Assembly: GCA_015680905.1 (NCBI GenBank)
Contig: CM027383.1
Location: 38,190,501 to 38,254,500 of the forward strand
DNA length: 64,000 bases
Origin: Coptis chinensis
Taxonomy: Eukaryota > Streptophyta > Magnoliopsida > Ranunculales > Ranunculaceae
Reading direction: 5' to 3'
Shown: piece by piece, positions 36,318-46,933 of the stretch
Layout: each line of letters opens with the position of its first letter
Numbering within the stretch: position 1 is the stretch's first letter
Translations under genes and position numbers: made by a program
Notes under the pieces: model-generated
Databases searched by the model: none
Seen by the model: the letters and a program-made list of their open reading frames with translations, nothing else
What the model was told of the DNA's origin: nothing

Positions 36318-37193
36318 CAACTCCCAACTAGCCTTTTGCTAGTCTCTTAGCAAATAAGATAAAAAAATTAGATAAGTGATCAAAATTACATCCTAAAAAA
36401 TAAAATCCTAACTCACTTTTGCAGGCATCGCGATTGCATTTACCATATGCAACAAGGCTTTAAACCTTTAAGTTCCCCAAAAAGGACGAGTTATAGTCTC
36501 GTGAGGGTTTTCAGGTGATATACCTACAAAATCAATCAATAGCATGTTCAAGAATGATAGTATTTTTCAGAGAGAGAAATTCTTTACCACTTAGTGTTTA
36601 CTCCAACAGACGGTATCCATTGCTAACTATATTGCTACAAAGACTCATAGATTATGATAGGAGATAGTAAAAATTGACAAAATTCTCAATCAAGGCTTAT
36701 GTTTATACTTAGTCAATCTCCTATACTCTCCTATCCAAGAAACGGAATCCCTAGTTTACCTTTAGATAGAAAATCTCGACTTTCAATCCTCACCGGTCAT
36801 ACTCTCAACAAAGAATCTCTTAGAAGATGGTCTACTATTTTACCTCATGTATGTGGGGAAAAGAATAATGCATACGAACATCCCACATACTACCTTGAAA
36901 AATAGACTTCTGAATGAAAGTAGTCTCATGGAAAGAATGTCAATCACATATGAAGTGTCGGGTCCTTCACTTTAGCATCCTCTCACCTATTCTAGATTTC
37001 GTACCATACTGTAGTGATAAGTCATGGATTGTAACTTGGCTTGGGTATTGGTTTATGAAGGAAAGGTAAAAAGGATTCTAAGGTTATTTCTGAAAACACT
37101 AAGGGTTTTGCTTCTTTCTTTGGAAGATTTCTTCAAATTCTATATTGCAGAGAAAATTCTTCCTTTGTCTTAGCTTTTCCATCCATTATGTTC

Positions 37194-37235
<42 letters not shown>

Positions 37236-38409
37236 TCAGTGGTATATCCTTGATTAGTACTAGATATGCTTGTTTTCCACTAGCTTCTTTCACTTTGAAC
37301 AGAATGATGGTCTTCATTGTATCTCTCTGATATTTCCTTGTAATCTTCCTTTTGTGGTATTTCTTCCTCCTTGTGCCCCTCGTATTCTCAAAACATATGG
37401 GTATGGCTGATAAAGATTTTGGCTATACTCCTTGTCTGGAGTTGGGTAAAGGATAAAGGGTTTTGGAAGAAAATGGCTTATTGTAAGGCTCAAAAAGGTT
37501 TAATATGATGGTCCTACTAGGTGGGATAAAGGCTGAATGGGTTCACTACTTGACTTATCAGTATGATACTCTGTTTTGAATAGACTACAAGACCTAATGG
37601 CTATCTCCCCAGTTGATGTCACTTCATGATTAACCAAATCAACGAATAATGAGACTATATTACAACGACATAAAGAAATGAAAGATGTTGAGTCACTAAG
37701 ACTCGGATTTTTCTCATAAGAACTCTCCAAAAAATGGGTATAAAGCTCAAGTCTCACAGGCTAAGTCTAAAAATTCTACTTCCAGTTTACTAGGGGTTTA
37801 AATCTCTCTTCTAGCAAAAGTACACAAAACTGACCAAGTACTATGGTGGTGCCTTGATAAAGAATTCTATCAACAAGAACTATGTCCGAGCATAATAAAT
37901 AGTCTAAGCGGTAATGAAATCAATAATATCAACTATCTATCAAACTCAACACTAAGCAGTATAGAATCTATATCCCAGACTCATCATTAAAATTCATTTT
38001 TCTCATGCTGCTGATATAGAAAAAAAATATTTTAATTTTTGAAAACTAATTTTCAAAATTCATTTCTCAAGTACACCCTCCCCCTACTTATGCATGCATT
38101 GACCTCAATGTATAAAGAAGTAAATGAAATGGATGAGAAAAAGGTAGGATATTACCATTGATGCCGAATTTTTAGGTCTTTTTACGTCAGATCCCCAAGA
38201 CGTAATGTATTATCAATTTGGAGTGAGGAGATCAGATTTTCTTACCCAAATCTGACGAATGTTTGGAGGACGAGGAGGTCTCACCTTGTGGGTTGTTAAA
38301 AATACTCCTTGATATGCTGGAAAGATTACTGGTGAAGTTGCTTCTCTACCTTGAACTATTTCAGTCGATGATTGTGTGATAGGCCTTGTGGTTCCCCCAG
38401 TGTAGAAGA
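36318..38409 (-). other. Long non-coding 3' region of the LTR element
   Basis: No domain is recognised. It contains a run of about 33 T at 37199-37231, and the sequence next to the 3' LTR (gttgggagttg on the minus strand) probably contains the polypurine primer. Confidence 0.5.
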
Positions 38410-39105
38410 TTGATGAAAATCTTTCTTTCTAACGGGACAATAGTATCTGATGTGCCTTTTACCACCACAATAATGATAATGGATGTCTGGCTGACTGTGC
38501 TCAGGGTGGGCAGTAGACTAGTTCACATACTTATCTCGTTCAGACAATGATGGTGTAGAAGAAGCTTCAACAGTGCAATTCTCCTTATCAATATGGTTCA
38601 CTTTCTGCTTCTGAAGACTCATTTCAGTTTCTAGATTCTGTTGTTTTTCCAAAACTTCTTTAAGCTGATTCTCTAGCAACTGATTTTTCTGGGTAGATGT
38701 CTGTTGTTCATCCTGAAATGTAGAGTTAATCTTCTCAAGATATGATACTCTCTCTATCAATTTTCCATTCTGCTCACTTAATTTCTGAATTTTCTGCAGA
38801 GATTCCAAGAACATGGCTAGCAACGCCTCTGTGGTGGGGTTCTCAGGTTCATCACAATTTTCTATAGATTGAGCACTTTCAATTGTATCTTCGAATGGGA
38901 CGAATTCTTGTATCATACTATCAAGGAAGTACACCTCTTCACCTTCGGTGTCATCACAATCCTTATGCAACAGGTGAAAGATATTTATGTCCATGGACAT
39001 CTTACCAAAGTTGATCTTCATTTCACCGTTGTAACAATTTATCAAAGCTTTTGCAGTAGCAAGGAAAGGTCGGCCTAGAATAATTGGAATTTTATCAAAG
39101 GCTTC
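38410..39105 (-). pseudogene. Protease C-terminus, coiled coil and zinc-knuckle remnant
   Basis: Reading leftward from the stop at about 39105, the protease continues as IPIILGRPFLATAKALINCY. It is followed from about 38800 by a long Glu/Gln/Lys-rich heptad region (LQKIQKLSEQNGKLIERVSYLEKI in part) and, after stops near 38515, by a CCHC-like YCGGKRHIRYYCP motif at about 38410-38465. A knuckle after the protease is unusual, because in gypsy elements it normally precedes it. The coiled coil plus knuckle may have come from another element. Confidence 0.65.
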
Positions 39106-41340
39106 CTAGGTGTCTATCACAATGAAATCCACTGGATAGTAGAAATTGGCTATTTGAACAAGAACATCCTCAACTATGCCTTTGGGAATCTTGGTGAAAC
39201 GGTCAGCTAACTTCAATTTGACTTTTGTAGGCTTTAGGTTATCCAAGCCCAACACTTGGTACACATGATATGGCAAGAGATTAACACTAGCACCAAGGTC
39301 TAAAAGAGCATTACCTATGAATTTTTCTCCTATCTTGCATGATATTGTAGGATTTCCTGTATCTTTAAGCTTGACTGGAGCTTGCTGATGGATAATAGAT
39401 GTTGTTTGTCCAGCTAGAAACGCTCGCTTTGGAACATGAGTACTTCTCTTTATGTTGCATGCATCCTTCAAGAATTTGGCATATGATGGCAACTGCTTGA
39501 TCGCTTTGAGAAAGGGGATATTGATGTTATCTTTCTCAAATGCCTCCTTCATCTCTAAAAATTGCTTGTCCTTTTTGCTTTGAGCAAAAAATATAGGAAA
39601 ATGTGCCTTTGGTACAAACACATCAGCATGTGTCTGCTATTCTTTCTCTTTGGCATTCTTGCATATCTTGTCTTGGTTGTCTTGACAAATGGGAGTTGAA
39701 AGGATTTCTCCCACTTCCTTTTGAACTTCATTTGAAATCTTGACTGATTGCTCTGTAGCAATGTCATCATGAGAAGGTAAGTCAGTCTTGTTGTCAATCT
39801 TCAATCCTGATCTGAGAATAGTAACTGAGCTGACATGATCATGGAGGTGATCAGTACTAGAAGTTGTCCCAATGTGGCATACATCTTCACTCCTCAATAT
39901 TGGTTCCAATAAGCTAGGTTGAGTGGCTTGTGTCTTTACAGACAAAACAGTTGTGAGTTTGTCGACCTTAGCCTCTAGAGACTCCATTCTAGAACATTGA
40001 CTTGCCTGAGATTGCTGGAGATTGAGTTGAGACTATGCAATAAGTTCTAGAACACTTTCAAACTTCTGATTTTTCTGTGATAGCAAAGTAATTGCATTCT
40101 CTAGGTTGGCAGGTGTGGCATAATTTCTCCTAGGATCAGGCACTAACTCTCCACTTGTATTGGAATTCTATTGAGAGTATAACTATTGTTGAGGAACCAA
40201 CTGTGAAGCTTGACTTGTCTGTGGAATATAGCTTTGATCTTGTGAACCTGGGGGTCCATCGTTCTGTCTCCAATAATTGCTTTGAAAGTTATTACCACCT
40301 TGGTTGGGCCTCTGAAATGAGTTAATATTGTACTCTCCAACTGATGCATGTTGATAGTAAACAGGACATTCTAGAGTTGCATGAGAAGTATCCGAACAGA
40401 CTTCGCAGCATTGGCTAGCTTGCATGATTGGGAAAGATTTAGCTTGAGACTTGTTGATCTTGGAGGGATTCATGGAGAACTGATTGAATTTCTTACTAAA
40501 AATTTCAATGCTGGTGGCTAGGCTGGCCAATGTAGACTTCAGTTCTTGATCTGCTTGTTCATGTGCTTGGTAGCCAAATTGCTTTGGCTCCCCCTCCATG
40601 CTAGCGACATCCCCGTTGCTAGTAGGCCATTGTTGTGTTTCTTCAGCTAAATTCTCGAGAAAGTTGTAAGCTTCCTCTCCATCCATTGATGTAAACTTGC
40701 CTTTGTGCATTGACTGTATCATCTGCTTGTTCATCATCGAGAGTCCTCGATAGAAAAAATGAGCCAGTGTGCTCTTGTCGTATCCATGATGTGGACATGA
40801 GACTAGCAGATTATTGAATTTCTCCCAGCTTTGATGATATTCTTCAGTCACCTTCCCTTTGAAATTGTTAATGACTTGCTGCATGGCATCTGTCTTCTGG
40901 GGTGGGTAGAACTTGTTCATAAACTTTGTTCTCAACTTCTCCGAGTTGTCTATTGAATTGATCGGCTGTGCAGTTAACCATTCAGATGATTTACCTTCGA
41001 GTGAGAGTGGGAACAGAATGATTTTGATACTTTCATCCCTAATATTCTGGTTCTTGAAAGTTCTGAGGACTGATAGAAATTTGTTCATGTGAACATAAGC
41101 CTGAACATTGTCTGAACCGTTGAACTTTGGAAGCATAGAGATTACTGATGCTCTAAGCTTAAACTAGTTAGCTTCGTTTACGGAAAAACAATACTCTGGG
41201 TGGGTCTCCAATGATTGGCGAATAGAAATCGCTCAACTTCTTCCTCTGTTGTGGTTGCATGGGTGGGATAGCTTCGAATTATTTGGATTCATAACACCTC
41301 CATCATTGCTTGCGGCCATTGTTTCAATCTTGTCTAGTAT
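39106..41340 (-). pseudogene. Gypsy-type Gag and aspartic protease remnant
   Basis: Gag is at about 41340-39640 (FNGSDNVQAYVHMNKFL, then LPLSLEGKSSEWL, FYPPQKT, CPHHGY, HFFYRGL), followed by a Cys/His segment (CCEVCSDTSHATLECP, near 40395). The protease follows at 39621-39106 with the active-site motif ALLDLGASVNLLP near 39300 and LKLADRFTKIPKGIVEDVLV. The domain set matches Athila/Tat or related plant gypsy elements. Stops near 41220, 41170, 40170 and 39105 interrupt the frame. No RT, RNase H or integrase follows. Confidence 0.88.
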
Positions 41341-41954
41341 TCTTGTGAGTCGGTTGTTAAACCTTGTCCATTTGTTGTGTTTCTTACCGGACGATGATAT
41401 GGACGACGGGGCATACACTAGAAAATGTTATGCGAAAATGACGAAAAACTATCCTACTATGCTTGAATGCAATTAAACTAATATGCAACTATTCTAAATT
41501 ATACTAATATGCAAAACTACTTTCCTTCAACTGGGTTGGGCTTTGCAGCTAGTATCTCACCCGTTGTCTAAAGCTGTCTCTTCTAGGGTTATGGTGAATC
41601 ACTTGGATTGCTTAAGTACCACGTCCCACAGACGATAGTCTGTTTGTCAAGATTTAGACAAGCTAGAAACACTAGTGTTTGATTTTTCGCTGTGTTGGCT
41701 TACAACTTTAATTGTTGAAAAGATCCTAAATGCAATTATACTAGAAAGCAATAAAACTAAACTAATTATGATGCAACTAAACTAAGAATGAAATAAAAAG
41801 AATGAAGATTCGACTAACCTGGATGGTAGATCTTGTCTTCGAGATGTCCTTTAAACTTCTCTCTTTCTCAAAAGGATGGATGATGCGGCTAAAATTACCT
41901 TAAGATCCAAACTTCTAATCTTGAAAGAAAATGTTAAACATAAACAACTTAAAA

Positions 41955-41968
41955 CGGCAAATGCGCCA
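41955..41968 (-). promoter_or_regulatory. Primer-binding site of the LTR element
   Basis: On the minus strand tggcgcatttgccg lies a few bases after the 5' LTR. The tggcgc start is characteristic of Athila/Tat-type primer sites. The exact tRNA cannot be named with confidence. Confidence 0.7.
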
Positions 41969-41975
41969 TTTGATT

Positions 41976-43617
41976 TGACACTCACTCCTTTTTGTGTGTG
42001 TAGATGGTATATGGATGATGTAGATAGATGATGGTCGTTGAACAAATAGAAGCGTATCAAAACCTAATTATCCCTCAATAAGTAAAGGATGAGTAGGGTA
42101 TCATTCCACTTTTAAGTGTATGTTTATATGAAGGACAGGACTGGAAAGGGGGTTTAAAGGATTAAAAACTATGATTATAGAGATTTAGATTCTAATGCTA
42201 AACTAAACTAAATTAACTAAACTATTGAGAATTTATAAGAGAGGGAATTCAAGAGATTATAATCCACCAATACTTTTAATCTATGACCTTCTGCTTCATG
42301 GTTGTTCTTACAAGTAGACTACAATTAGGCAATCGAGCAAGTGCCGATGCCCTTTTGGATGAAACATCGTTAACAATTAACTCTACTCAAGGTTGTTCCT
42401 ATGTTCATGTTACTAGTATCTTCTTTCCTTTTATGTGAGCTTGGGAAGCTATTCAATGAATCACCATCTAAGGCAAACACAATGAATACTTCTCTTACTC
42501 TAAAATAGTACACAACTAGAAGAAAAGTAGAGAATAATAGTATAATATTCAATTACAATAAATAAAATCCTATTCTAGCATTATATTCAATTGCAATAAA
42601 TAAAAGCATGTCACTATCAAATATTCAATTGCAATAAATAAAACCCTAAGCTACATGATATTCAATTGTAATAAATAAAAACCTTAATCTATACTTCCAT
42701 CCCCTGGTATGGGCAATGGAACTAATAACTAAAAACATAAAGAACTAATTTGATTGAAGAACACCATAAACCAGAAGAATTATTAAACCTTAAGCACCGG
42801 CTTCATCTCCTCCCTTGAAGGAGAAGATTAGCCTTCCATATAGAAGGAAGAACACGAAGAACAAGAAGAAGAAGAGTCGAAGAACATAAGACTAGAAAGA
42901 CTAATTTATTAAGACTCAGCTAGTTAAAACCGATCTTTTATTATTAATCTTTCTCTGCCTCAAGTTCTGGAGACAAGAATATAAGTGAATTGGCAAATTA
43001 CATGAGGCACTTAGTTCCTCTATTTATAGGGGTTACATTGACTCTAGAAGCATTCCAAACCGTCATTTGTTTCCTAATACAAATAGACTTCTTCCAGAGT
43101 CCAACTTCATCTCCAAAACTGAGAAGGAATTGGCTACAATGTCGATTCATGCGTCTGGACGCACTATTCATGCATCGCAGACTTAATCAATGCGTCTGGA
43201 CGCTCAATCCATGCATCCCAGACTTGATCAATGCGTCTAGGCCGCTCGATCTATGCGTCCCAGACGCGTAAGCCTATTTTGTCCCTTCTGCTCTATCCTT
43301 TTATCCTCTTTTGCGGGCATTGGTCCAAGCAACGAATCCTTTGGCCTTGGGCTTCCAAATAGGCTTTAAAATAGGTCCAAGTCGCATCTTTAATAGCTTC
43401 AATTCCTTGGCCTTTTCCATGATTGTCCACGGGCTTCCCATGTGATCCTTAATGCTCCGTATTGCTCTGTTTTACCCCTTTTTCTCTAATATTCTACAAA
43501 ACTCTCTTTTTCACCTGTAGAATCTTAAAACATAACTTACAAACATTATTAGTCCACTAAGATGGCTAAACAAGAGGCATAATCGAGGGTTAAATTGAAC
43601 TTTTTGAGCACTTATCA
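41976..43617 (-). repeat. 5' LTR of the non-autonomous element
   Basis: Partner of 34672-36317. On the element strand it begins tgataagtgctcaaaaag, exactly as does the LTR that starts at 63899. Confidence 0.92.
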
Positions 43618-44104
43618 ACTATGAAGTAGAAAAAGTATTACCAAGTGCGAGAACCGGAACCGTAGGTCTTAGGATGAGAATTCCACACGTTCGAGTGCCC
43701 TATCTTCAAATTTATCACCGAGAGAAAAAGAGGCTCAAGAGTGCCAAAGTCCCACATAAAATAGAGTTCCAAAAGTTTTAATCATTTACCCTGTGGAAGA
43801 TGCATCCAACTCTTTCATAGATAACGTAATTGTGATCATTGAAACATGACATGTAGTTTCTAGGATGCAAAAAGTATAAAAAAAAACAAAATGTATTTGT
43901 AAGATATCATTTCAATGGCAAAATGCTTGTTTCTCATGGGAACAACAAAGCACAAACAAAAATTGCTCCTTGGAAGAAGGCCTTCTTCCAAAGGTTCCCA
44001 CATGTCGGTAGTATCAGTTGATCCAATAGATGTGTTCTGATGGAGACCAGTAATCCTTCTCTGGAAAAAGGAAATTCATCTTAGATAATGCATGTATTAA
44101 GTGT

Positions 44105-44215
44105 ATTAAGTGCAGGTTCATCAAGGTAATAGTCATCTCTATAAAGTGCCAAAGCATGACCAATAAAGTCCACTGTGTTGTCATCGAGACCGTATTTCCT
44201 AATTAAGAAAAGGTT
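44105..44215 (-). pseudogene. Captured Rab GDP-dissociation inhibitor fragment
   Basis: Rab GDI extracts GDP-bound Rab GTPases from membranes. A minus frame reads [20 protein letters not shown], then [10 protein letters not shown], almost the consensus of plant GDI. It lies in the same frame as, and directly downstream of, the RPS26 exon at 44332-44255, joined by about 15 unfamiliar codons. After DEPAL the match is lost in a short ttaatacac-type repeat and reaches a TAA. Only part of one exon is present. Confidence 0.85.
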
Positions 44216-44254
44216 CTTGAAAACATTGAAAATGATATTGAGGCTACCTTCATT

Positions 44255-44521
44255 GACACAAGCTTATTGAACATCTCTAACAACAGCTTGTTCAACTATG
44301 TTCCTCACCAAAAACCTCTTAATAGCCTTGTCCTATTATTATTATTATTATTATTATTATTATCCAATTAATAAATAAACACAGATCTCTAATATTACAA
44401 TAAATAAAAATTGAGGGGATCTAATAACCTTGGGGCAGCATTTTCCACAGTTGGAACAACGGATGAACTTGACGTGACCACGACCGTGCTTGTAACGGCC
44501 ACCATTCCTACACTTGAACGT
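44255..44521 (-). pseudogene. RPS26: Captured RPS26 (eS26) fragment
   Basis: eS26 is a zinc-binding protein of the 40S ribosomal subunit. An exon at 44521-44429 reads [19 protein letters not shown], then [12 protein letters not shown], keeping the CxxC pair. It is flanked by a TTGTAG acceptor and a weakened GTTATT donor. The following exon, 44332-44255, reads DKAIKRFLVRNIVEQAVV, then RDVQ, a TAA where Glu is expected, and ACV. The intron holds an (ATT)n microsatellite at about 44333-44362. The sequence right of 44525 is rich in gagaga runs and may be the gene's own leader or promoter. The remaining C-terminal half is replaced by the Rab GDI fragment. Confidence 0.9.
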
Positions 44522-44840
44522 CTACAAATATAAAAAAAAAAAATGTAATATTAGTAATTGAATTAGTAAATAGTGTTTCATTTGGAAAGTAGGGGGGATA
44601 GAAAGAAACGGCGTACGAGATGATGATATAAAACTGGATTTGGATCGAGATGATGATTTTGAGGAAAAAGAATTCCAATTTTAGGGATTTTGAAATGCGT
44701 ATGAGATGATGATATAAAACTTGAGCTTCTTGAATAGTGAGAGCGTAGTGGCAGTGAGAGAGAAAGGGAGGAGACTGGAGAGTGTAGCGGCCGTGAGAGA
44801 GAGAGAGAGGAGAAAGAAAAGTTACGTTTTATATTTCAAT

Positions 44841-45018
44841 TTGTAACACTTCTCGAACTATTTTTAAGCATTAGCAATTAATTCCTAAAATTCACCCAAA
44901 TAAAGTAACGCTTTACAACATTGCTAACGCTTATATAGCGTTGACAACTTGCTAACGGTAAATAACCGTTGCAAAGCAAAACAGTTGCATGTTGCAAATA
45001 TCCTATTATGGTGTAGTG
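44841..45018. repeat. Internal CACTA right terminus
   Basis: This closely matches 49138-49315, from ttgtaacacttctc to cctattatggtgtagtg. The three bases outside (aca) do not match the aat at the left end of the element, so this end did not make the last insertion together with 33122. Confidence 0.92.
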
Positions 45019-45139
45019 ACAGTTAGTAACTTTAAGATGTTATGCTTTTGGTAAGCGTGTTGAATATGTCATCCGAATCACTTATATCTTAATTAATATT
45101 ACATACGACACCATGTTTTCGAGAGATGGAAAAAATTTA

Positions 45140-46616
45140 GGGTTATATTGACATACCCCACCAAGAAGTTGCAATTAGGATTACCCCCATAATAATTGAA
45201 ATTAGGATTTCCCCCACTTGACAATCAATAGGAGTCAACTAACAGGTTTCCGTTAGTTGGTAGTCAATGATCATGAATTGTCCTAAATACCCTTTGTGCG
45301 TGGAAATTACGAAATTACCCATTGACACCGCTTCAAAGCCCACAACTCAAAAAGCCCAGTTGAAATTAGCCACTTTAAAAAGCCCACAACTCAAGCCCAC
45401 AAATTTGGGTTTCTCTCGATTCTGAATAGAAATTCAACACTCAAACAACCCAATTACTTCTTCAAAAAAAGCAGAGTAATCAAAAACCTTTTAATTTGTT
45501 TTACCAAAAATGAAGGTAATCAAGAGTTGTTTTCTCCTTTCTAAAATACCTTCGTTTTCTCCCCAAAACTGAAAATACAAAACTTTAAACTACCAAACAT
45601 CTCATAACTTCAAGAACAATTATTACGGGACAATCAAATTGTCCTACATTTCCCAATGATGGTTTCCCATCCCCGGATCAAATCGAAAGCCCCACGGTTT
45701 TGCGAGAGACTAAAAATACCAACCACGACCCTAACTAAAAATAACACCATTTCATAAGCTTCACTCCATGTCGACCGAAAACCGACAACAAGTAAATTAT
45801 ACAAAGACATCTCCTCAAGTTTATCCAAATCAAAGCAACACCATCTTACGTAATAATCCGATAACACATCTTCCATTTTCAGTCCTCGAGACTTGCTTTC
45901 CACTTTCCAAAATACGTAATAATGGGCAACTTTCGGTATCTACGAGCCACGACCCAAAGTAACTTTTCCACAAACGTTGACCTTCATTACCAGTTCAAAG
46001 AACCCCATTAATCTTTTCTCTATCGCGGAGAGTGTTCCTTTTAGGCATCCATTGTATGTAAATCCGCGTGTAATCTCACACGTCTTTGTGACCCCAATCT
46101 ATATGCCTCGGTCACACATCTCTCTATCTATACCTTTGAGCTCTTCCTCACCAACAACCTTCCGTTTTCCACCCATTTCTACACGAAGCTCCTTTTGGGC
46201 AACTAGGCGACCCATAAGTGAGGAGGTTCTCTCCTTCACAATTTCATGTTTGATTTTAGATTTAGGTATATTTGAAGCGAAAAACTTCCCCAATATTATG
46301 GAGCAACCCACGGTTAAATGGATTCATCTTCCCATCATACCTATAGCGAAAATCATACCTATACCAAAAGGCTTGAGTTCCAAAAGGCTTGAGTTGTGGG
46401 CTTTGAGCGATTAATTTCAATTTGGGCTTTTGAGTTGTGGGCTTTGATTTAAGTAATTTCCACGCATCACTTATATTTAGGACAATTCATGATCATTTGA
46501 CCAGTACGACAACCATTTTTCGTTAGTTGATCCTATTGGTTGGGGAAAAATTTCAATTATTATGGGGGGGTAATCCTAATTGCAACTACTGGTGGGGGGG
46601 TATGTCAATATAACCC
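45140..46616. mobile_element. 1.48-kb MULE-type element inside the CACTA cargo
   Basis: The inverted ends begin gggttatattgacatacccc (first g at 45140 may vary by one base) and extend about 150 bp. The flanks carry a perfect 9-bp duplication, aaaaattta, at 45131-45139 and 46617-46625, diagnostic of Mutator-like elements. No transposase is present. The interior (about 45300-46480) has open frames on both strands (for example 45977-46414 plus and 45634-45903 minus) but no recognised domain, and could be a captured gene fragment. Confidence 0.9.
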
Positions 46617-46933
46617 AAAAATTTAATTAAAAAAGTCACTGTAGGCATTCATTTTTCACACTGATAAATCTTAGGGTCTCTTTCGGTCAAAATTGTTAAC
46701 ATGTAAGATAAGAATTTAGGCGCTACATCATTCATCGTAAAAAAAAATAAAACTAGTAGCGCAAACAAACCCATATATTAGAGAAGAAAACCAGCCAAGA
46801 GAACACCAATGTAAAGAAAGGAACTGTGGTGGTAACAGGACGGATGATTTAAGAGATTACGTAGGTAATTTCCTATTGTAACACATTGAACTTCATGAAC
46901 TTCAGGAAGGCAGTTGTAACACATTGAACTTCA

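Larger units (their letters stand above)
34672..43617 (-). mobile_element. Non-autonomous LTR retroelement with gag-protease only
   Basis: LTRs at 34672-36317 and 41976-43617 (about 1.64 kb, visibly very similar) begin and end TG..CA and are flanked by actat (34667-34671 and 43618-43622). The primer site lies next to the right LTR, so it reads right to left. The interior encodes Gag and a retroviral-type aspartic protease, then a coiled coil and a zinc-knuckle remnant, but no RT or integrase. It would need enzymes from a gypsy relative. Another LTR of this family starts at 63899. Confidence 0.92.
34141..43703 (-). pseudogene. RPS29: Captured RPS29 (uS14) fragment, split by an LTR element
   Basis: Cytosolic ribosomal protein uS14 is a 56-residue zinc-binding protein of the small subunit. 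Exon 1 is at 43703-43642 ([19 protein letters not shown]) with the initiator ATG changed to ATA. Exon 2 is at 34240-34141 ([17 protein letters not shown], then [11 protein letters not shown]) with an intact GTATGT donor after it. Exon 1 ends TG|GTAATA, so its intron contained the site where the 8.9-kb LTR element (34672-43617) inserted. The exon 2 acceptor reads ctg instead of cag. In exon 2 the second zinc pair is altered (CCRQC-type becomes SLQCK). The last codons are not found. This is a captured, non-functional copy with introns, so it came from DNA rather than mRNA. Confidence 0.88.
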
